Made by a program: the position numbers and the translations under genes. From Chryseobacterium sp. H1D6B (GTDB lineage: Bacteria > Bacteroidota > Bacteroidia > Flavobacteriales > Weeksellaceae): a stretch of DNA of 64,000 nt. The notes beneath the pieces are model-generated. The model searched no databases. It was given only the letters and a program-made list of their open reading frames with translations, and was not told the origin of the DNA. The stretch is taken from positions 186,001 to 250,000 of the forward strand of contig NZ_JARXVJ010000001.1 of the NCBI RefSeq assembly GCF_029892445.1, given 5' to 3'. This document shows positions 59,848-64,000 of this stretch, piece after piece; within the stretch, counting starts at the first letter, position 1, and every line of letters begins with the position of its first letter.

Positions 59848-60831
59848 ATGAAATACGCAAACAACATTCTTGAAACTATAGGAAATACTCCGCTGGTAAA
59901 GCTTAATAAAGTTCTTGGAGACGATTTCCCGGCATTAGTTTTAGCAAAAGTAGAGACTTTCAATCCTGGAAACTCTGTAAAAGACAGAATGGCTCTAAAA
60001 ATGATTGAAGATGCCGAAAAAGACGGCAGACTAAAACCTGGAGGAACCATTATTGAAGGGACTTCTGGAAATACCGGAATGGGACTTGCTCTTGCGGCGA
60101 TCATCAAAGGATACAAGTGTATTTTTGTAACCAACTCTAAACAGTCTAAAGAAAAATGTGATATTCTGCGTGCCGTAGGTGCTGAAGTAATTGTATGTCC
60201 TACAGACGTAAAACCTACAGATCCGCGTTCTTATTATTCAGTTTCTAAAAGACTGGCTAAAGAAACAGAAAACGGATGGTATGTGAACCAATATGATAAT
60301 TTATCCAACAGACAGGCTCACTATGAATCTACAGCTCCAGAAATCTGGGATCAGACTGATGGAAAACTGACTCATTTTCTAGCTGGTGCGGGAACAGGAG
60401 GTACGATTACAGGATGCGGTATGTTTTTTAAAGAAAGAAATCCGAATATCAAAGTAATCGGTGTTGATACCTATGGTTCAATATTAAAAGAATTCCATGA
60501 AACTGGTGAACTTCACTATGATCATGCCTATACTTATATCACAGAAGGAATTGGAGAAGATATCATTCCTGAAAACTATGATATGTCTGTCATTGATCAT
60601 TTTGAAAAAGTAACGGATAAGGACGGTGCTGTTTATGCAAGAAAATTAGCTAAAGAGGAAGGAATTTTCTGCGGTTATTCTGCAGGAAGCGCTATTGCCT
60701 CTTTAATTCAGATGAAAGACCAGTTTACAAAAGATGATGTAATTGTTGTTCTTCTTCACGATCACGGGTCAAGATATGTAGGAAAAATCTACAATGATGA
60801 ATGGATGAAAGAAATGGGCTGGTTAGACTAA
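59848..60831 (+). CDS. cysM: PLP-dependent cysteine synthase
   Basis: 327 residues. It replaces the acetyl of O-acetylserine with sulfide to make cysteine. The PLP Lys is in NPGNSVKDRMA (about 33-43), the substrate loop EGTSGNTGMGLA (about 70-81), and the phosphate-binding GAGTGGTITG (about 183-192). YSAGSAIAS binds the pyridine N. CysK and CysM differ little; length and lack of a CBS domain exclude cystathionine beta-synthase, and the exact paralogue is uncertain. A perfect terminator follows at 60852. Confidence 0.85.
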   Translation: MKYANNILETIGNTPLVKLNKVLGDDFPALVLAKVETFNPGNSVKDRMALKMIEDAEKDGRLKPGGTIIEGTSGNTGMGLALAAIIKGYKCIFVTNSKQSKEKCDILRAVGAEVIVCPTDVKPTDPRSYYSVSKRLAKETENGWYVNQYDNLSNRQAHYESTAPEIWDQTDGKLTHFLAGAGTGGTITGCGMFFKERNPNIKVIGVDTYGSILKEFHETGELHYDHAYTYITEGIGEDIIPENYDMSVIDHFEKVTDKDGAVYARKLAKEEGIFCGYSAGSAIASLIQMKDQFTKDDVIVVLLHDHGSRYVGKIYNDEWMKEMGWLD

Positions 60832-60851
60832 ACCAATCTTCATTATAAAAT

Positions 60852-60880
60852 AAAAATCAGAGCGTTCTGCTCTGATTTTT
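60852..60880. terminator. Strong terminator between convergent genes
   Basis: Perfect 12-bp stem (60852-60863 with 60869-60880) containing TCAGAGC, 5-nt loop, followed by TTTTATG; A-rich left flank allows use on both strands. Confidence 0.92.
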
Positions 60881-61414
60881 TTATGCCTTAATACTTTTCT
60901 TTATAGTTTGTTTGAGTAAATCATAATCTCCTTTACTCATTGACTTTTTCGGAAACATATAGTTATATTTTCCTTCCAGAGAAATAAATTGGTCATTGAT
61001 ATCAAATTCCTTAAAATCCTCCCACTTACTCAACTCTTCCTGATTATTGAGATTGACATTAAAAATTTCATTATTGAATCTGATCTCATATATGTTGGAA
61101 TCTTCCAGTGATTTTAAATAGCTGTTAACCTGTTTTTTCCATCGCGAGACTTTGTTAATACCCACAGAAAGATAAACAGCACAAAGAAGAAATAAAAAAC
61201 TTAGAAAATAAAAAAATCCAAAGTTTTCTTTACTCAAATTATTTTTCAGACAAAATACGGCGAATAAAACTAAAGCCACAATGATGGCAGTGATCGTTTT
61301 ACCTTTTGTAGTCGGTGAAAAAAATAGGCTTCCCTGATTACCACTGAAATAAATTTCTTCGAAATCTTTCCTATTTACATTTAACTTGATCACTTTATCT
61401 CCGTTACCATTCAT
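60881..61414 (-). CDS. YcxB-like membrane protein
   Basis: 177 residues. Two TM helices at about 37-57 (KTITAIIVALVLFAVFCL) and 65-88 (FGFFYFLSFLFLLCAVYLSVGI) separate a short N-terminal domain from a C-terminal domain (about 105-177) with YEIRFNNEIFNVNLNNQEELSKWEDFKEFDINDQFISL in pieces. The layout (two TM helices, then a W-x-D/E strand) fits YcxB-like proteins. Function unknown. The gene is single, convergent with the cysteine synthase gene, and lies 45 nt upstream-facing from cbpM on the same strand. Confidence 0.7.
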   Translation of the reverse strand: MNGNGDKVIKLNVNRKDFEEIYFSGNQGSLFFSPTTKGKTITAIIVALVLFAVFCLKNNLSKENFGFFYFLSFLFLLCAVYLSVGINKVSRWKKQVNSYLKSLEDSNIYEIRFNNEIFNVNLNNQEELSKWEDFKEFDINDQFISLEGKYNYMFPKKSMSKGDYDLLKQTIKKSIKA

Positions 61415-61459
61415 TTCTTAGAAATATTTAATTAGTTTTTAAAAGTTTACAAAACTAAA

Positions 61460-61762
61460 TTAAATATCTTCATATTTATCATTTATCGCAGAAAGCTTAT
61501 GAATTAATTCACGGTTTCTCTGTTTTAAACGTTCCATTTTCTGGAGCATACTATCAATCACTTCCAAACCGGGGAGATTAATTTCCAGATCATAATGCCA
61601 GTTTGCAAACCTTTCAAAGACCGGCAGATCTTCATACATCAGATAACGGACTTCATTTTCGGTCTCTACATTCAAAAGGCCAAAATCTACTAGTTCATCA
61701 AAGAAAGTAATTTCTATATTGTATATTTTCACTAGTTCTTCTCGTGATATTCTTTCATTCAT
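61460..61762 (-). CDS. cbpM: Chaperone modulator CbpM
   Basis: 100 residues. It matches the CbpM family in length and helical, MerR-like content. IEISTYNI-type residues at the N-terminus (REELVKIYNIEITFFDEL, about 5-22), EVRYLMYEDLPVFERFANWHYDLEINLPGLEVI in pieces, then a C-terminal coiled coil. CbpM inhibits CbpA by binding its J domain. It is 3 nt after the cbpA stop on the same strand, the expected pairing. Confidence 0.9.
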   Translation of the reverse strand: MNERISREELVKIYNIEITFFDELVDFGLLNVETENEVRYLMYEDLPVFERFANWHYDLEINLPGLEVIDSMLQKMERLKQRNRELIHKLSAINDKYEDI

Positions 61763-61765
61763 GGC

Positions 61766-62680
61766 TTAGGAGTTTTTAAGTTGTTCAAAAAGTTCTTTCT
61801 GCTTATCCGTAAGATTAACGGGCAGTTTTACTTCATATGTCACAAACAAATCACCGAACTGTCCTTCTTTTTTATATACAGGAAAACCTTTGCCTTTAAG
61901 CCTTACGGTCGTTCCACTCTGAGTCTCTGGTTTTACTTTCAGATTTACGCTTCCATCAAGGGTATTTACTTTTACATCGCCGCCTAAAACAGCAGTGTAA
62001 AGATCGATCGCAACTTTTGTTTTAAGATCGTCTCCTATTCTTTCAAAATCCGGATCAGCAGGAATACTGAATGTGACATATAAATCTCCATTGGGACCTC
62101 CATTGAACCCCGGATTTCCATGTCCTTTTAATTTAATCTGCTGGCCGTCATAGACTCCTCCAGGAATTGTAATTCTGACCTTTTTACCGTTAATTTCAAA
62201 CGTCTGCGGATGTGTTTTCGCGGCATCTCTTAAATTTAAAGTCAGTTCGGCCTGAACATCCTGCCCTTTGAATTTTCCTGAAGCGCTTCCACGGGAACTT
62301 CTTCCAAATCCCCCGCCTCCATTACCGCCAAACATATTTTGGAAAAAATCTGAGAAATCTTCTCCTTCTCCAAAATCAGCTCCCGAATATCCGCCTCCAT
62401 AATTCTGACTCTGAGACTGTCTTTGCTGCCGCTGTGCTTTTTCGTATTCTTCACCGTGTTTCCAGTTTTCGCCGTACTTGTCATACTTTTTACGATTTTC
62501 GGCATTGCTTAACACTTCATTGGCCTCATTCAGTTCTTTGAATTGTTTTTCAGCATCTTTATCATCTGGATTAAGATCTGGATGTAATTTTCTAGCCCGC
62601 TTTCGGTAGGCTTTCTTAATTTCATCTTGTGTTGCGTTTTTGTCTACGCCCAAAATTTTATAGTAATCTATATAAGCCAT
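61766..62680 (-). CDS. cbpA: CbpA/DnaJ-type co-chaperone
   Basis: 304 residues. J domain (about 4-70) with HPD at 33-35, essential for stimulating DnaK. A Gly/Phe-rich linker (about 105-140, many GGG) and two C-terminal beta domains (about 145-300) with [35 protein letters not shown] and [18 protein letters not shown]. There is no zinc-finger, as in CbpA rather than DnaJ. It binds unfolded proteins and hands them to DnaK. The -7 box TAAATTTG ends 17 nt before the ATG. Confidence 0.94.
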   Translation of the reverse strand: MAYIDYYKILGVDKNATQDEIKKAYRKRARKLHPDLNPDDKDAEKQFKELNEANEVLSNAENRKKYDKYGENWKHGEEYEKAQRQQRQSQSQNYGGGYSGADFGEGEDFSDFFQNMFGGNGGGGFGRSSRGSASGKFKGQDVQAELTLNLRDAAKTHPQTFEINGKKVRITIPGGVYDGQQIKLKGHGNPGFNGGPNGDLYVTFSIPADPDFERIGDDLKTKVAIDLYTAVLGGDVKVNTLDGSVNLKVKPETQSGTTVRLKGKGFPVYKKEGQFGDLFVTYEVKLPVNLTDKQKELFEQLKNS

Positions 62681-62697
62681 AGAAGGGATTATTTACT

Positions 62698-62705
62698 CAA
62701 ATTTA
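62698..62705 (-). promoter_or_regulatory. -7 box of cbpA-cbpM
   Basis: Minus strand TAAATTTG, exact consensus, 17 nt before the cbpA ATG (62680). It is divergent from the symporter box at 62753. Confidence 0.55.
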
Positions 62706-62752
62706 AAGAATTTATGCCTGAAAATAATACAATAGAATGTTAAAAATAAACT

Positions 62753-62760
62753 TATCTTTG
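62753..62760 (+). promoter_or_regulatory. -7 box of the symporter gene
   Basis: TATCTTTG, exact consensus, 13 nt before ATG 62774. Confidence 0.55.
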
Positions 62761-62773
62761 ATAAAAACACTCA

Positions 62774-63976
62774 ATGAAAGAGGTATTTAAAAACTACTCT
62801 GGAATAATACTTTTACTGTTAGGAATCACTGCAGGAAGCATTATCGGAATCACGATGCCCAGTTTCGTAGGCTATATTAAACCATTAGGTGACATTTTCC
62901 TTAATCTTCTTTTTGTAAGTGTAGTTCCTCTCGTATTCTTTGCGGTTTCAAATTCAATAGCTTCGTTGGAACAGCAGTCAAAATTTGGGAGAATACTCCT
63001 GGTCATGTCGCTCACTTTCCTATTCTTTATCTTAACCGCCGCCGTTTTTACAATATGTGTTGTCTATCTATTCCCGGTTTCATCTATTTCTGGCAGTTCA
63101 CAAATAGTTACTGAAAATGCAGCTGCTACCGATACGTGGGGGAACAGGATTGTAGGTTTCTTTACCGTTGGCGAATTTACCGAGTTATTCTCAAGAAAGA
63201 ATATGCTGGCTCTCCTGATATTTGCATTCTTAACAGGTTTTGCGGCAAGAAAATCTGGAGAAAAAGGACAGGTATTCAGATCTTTTATCGCTTCCGGATA
63301 CGAGGTAATGAAGGAACTGCTTCTTTTAGTAATGAAACTAGCACCGATCGGTTTAGGAGCTTATTTTGCATTTCAGGTAGCTACGTTGGGCCCTCAGCTT
63401 TTCGGATTTTACGGAAAACCGCTTGGCTTATATTACATTGCAGGAATCATTTATTTCTTAGTGTTTTTTTCACTGTATGCATTTATGGCAGATGGACAGA
63501 AAGGTGTTAAAAGTTTCTGGACAAATGCAATTTATCCCAGCCTTACTGCGATAAGTACCTGCAGCAGCTTTGCAACCATGCCTGCTAATTTACAAGCTGC
63601 ATCAAAGATCGGGATTCCGAGTGCCATTGCAAATCTTGTGATTCCAATCGGTACAACCCTGCATAAAAATGGTTCTTCGATGTCTTCTATTATTAAAATT
63701 TATGTGGCATTTTTAATTATCGGAAGAGATTTTTTTGATCCGATGAACCTTCTTTTAGCATTAGGAATTACAGTTTTTGTAAGTATTGTAGCCGGCGGTA
63801 TTCCAAATGGAGGCTATATTGGTGAAATGCTCATGATCTCTGTATATAAATTACCCCAGGAAGCGATTCCCGCAGTGATGATTATCGGAACACTGGTAGA
63901 TCCTCTGGCAACTGTTTTAAATGCAGTAGGAGATATTGTTGCCGCTATGTTTGTCAACCGGTTTGTGAAGGTCTGA
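62774..63976 (+). CDS. Dicarboxylate/amino-acid:cation symporter (DAACS family)
   Basis: 400 residues, full length. TM-rich throughout (about eight helices plus two re-entrant hairpins). Signatures: the serine-rich hairpin TAISTCSSFATMP (about 255-267), the LVIPIGTTLHKNGSSM region (about 287-302, the DAACS P-x-G-x-T-x-N/H motif), and GIPNGGYIGEMLMIS and DPLATVLNAVGD near the C-terminus. These transport glutamate, aspartate or dicarboxylates with Na+ or H+. His in place of the usual Asn after GTTL is notable. Specificity is not readable. The gene is complete, with the stop at 63976. Confidence 0.9.
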   Translation: MKEVFKNYSGIILLLLGITAGSIIGITMPSFVGYIKPLGDIFLNLLFVSVVPLVFFAVSNSIASLEQQSKFGRILLVMSLTFLFFILTAAVFTICVVYLFPVSSISGSSQIVTENAAATDTWGNRIVGFFTVGEFTELFSRKNMLALLIFAFLTGFAARKSGEKGQVFRSFIASGYEVMKELLLLVMKLAPIGLGAYFAFQVATLGPQLFGFYGKPLGLYYIAGIIYFLVFFSLYAFMADGQKGVKSFWTNAIYPSLTAISTCSSFATMPANLQAASKIGIPSAIANLVIPIGTTLHKNGSSMSSIIKIYVAFLIIGRDFFDPMNLLLALGITVFVSIVAGGIPNGGYIGEMLMISVYKLPQEAIPAVMIIGTLVDPLATVLNAVGDIVAAMFVNRFVKV

Positions 63977-64000
63977 TAAAATAGTCTTAATTTTATTGTC

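Noticed and set aside
1..64000. CRISPR array, rRNA operon or replication origin
   Set aside because: No regularly spaced repeats, rRNA sequence or DnaA-box cluster was seen anywhere in the window.

Overview
The window is AT-rich bacterial DNA that reads as a chromosomal segment of a Flavobacteriia member, most likely Chryseobacterium or a close Weeksellaceae relative. The reasons are: promoters of the Bacteroidetes type (TTG, about 20 nt, TAnnTTTG); few Shine-Dalgarno sites; a type IX secretion C-terminal signal; a complete bat (aerotolerance) operon; an OlsF-type bifunctional ornithine-lipid acyltransferase; a PNGase F-like enzyme; and three microviridin-type graspetide precursors like those known from Chryseobacterium. 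No rRNA, CRISPR array, prophage or intact transposase gene is visible. Genus assignment is inference.

Layout. 1-1,066: left-truncated graspetide (microviridin-like RiPP) operon on the minus strand, with three precursor genes, an attenuator-like hairpin, then the N-terminus of the ATP-grasp macrocyclase. 1,121-11,623: mostly housekeeping genes (YbfF-like esterase, pdxJ, MscS channel, ung, GNAT, mutS2, two acyl-CoA/HD enzymes) plus a cobalamin riboswitch at 10,325-10,500 with no recognisable B12 gene downstream. 11,638-15,669: a tandem duplication of about 2 kb. Each unit holds a lipoprotein with a JAMM-like His-x-His...Ser-x-x-Asp motif and a small exported partner protein. The first lipoprotein copy is broken by two single-base deletions in A-runs; the second is intact. 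16,088-18,471: PadR/PspC pair and a tiny gene for a 20-residue amphipathic peptide with its own terminator. 18,472-23,713: acyltransferase, hotdog thioesterase, a three-gene accessory block (lipoprotein, sigma factor with a membrane-spanning tail, exported partner), then an isochorismate synthase-type gene. 23,821-32,654: MarC and the bat operon (moxR, SSAT-like GNAT, DUF58, BatA/B/C/D). 32,976-35,852: two secreted proteins, one a T9SS-exported PNGase F-like glycoamidase. 36,152-47,498: rlmB, DUF6263, DUF4834, YfhO, glycosyltransferase, YpdA-like reductase, MFS transporter, glnS. 47,651-54,469: alpha/beta hydrolase, menC-fbp, lysC, olsF. 54,579-54,841: two identical tRNA-Phe genes, each with its own promoter and terminator. 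55,240-63,976: thioredoxin-like protein, DUF3575 outer-membrane protein, NamZ muramidase divergent from a LolE/FtsX-like permease, cysteine synthase, YcxB-like protein, CbpM/CbpA, and a dicarboxylate/amino-acid symporter.

How genes work together. The bat cluster forms one minus-strand unit with TGATG overlaps. menC and the menF-like gene are distant parts of menaquinone synthesis. CbpA/CbpM are a co-chaperone and its modulator. The most novel-looking content is the graspetide cluster, the mosaic JAMM-lipoprotein/partner duplication, the membrane-tailed sigma factor, and short peptide genes lying in apparently empty gaps. All functional calls come from reading the sequence and recognising motifs; no database search was run.
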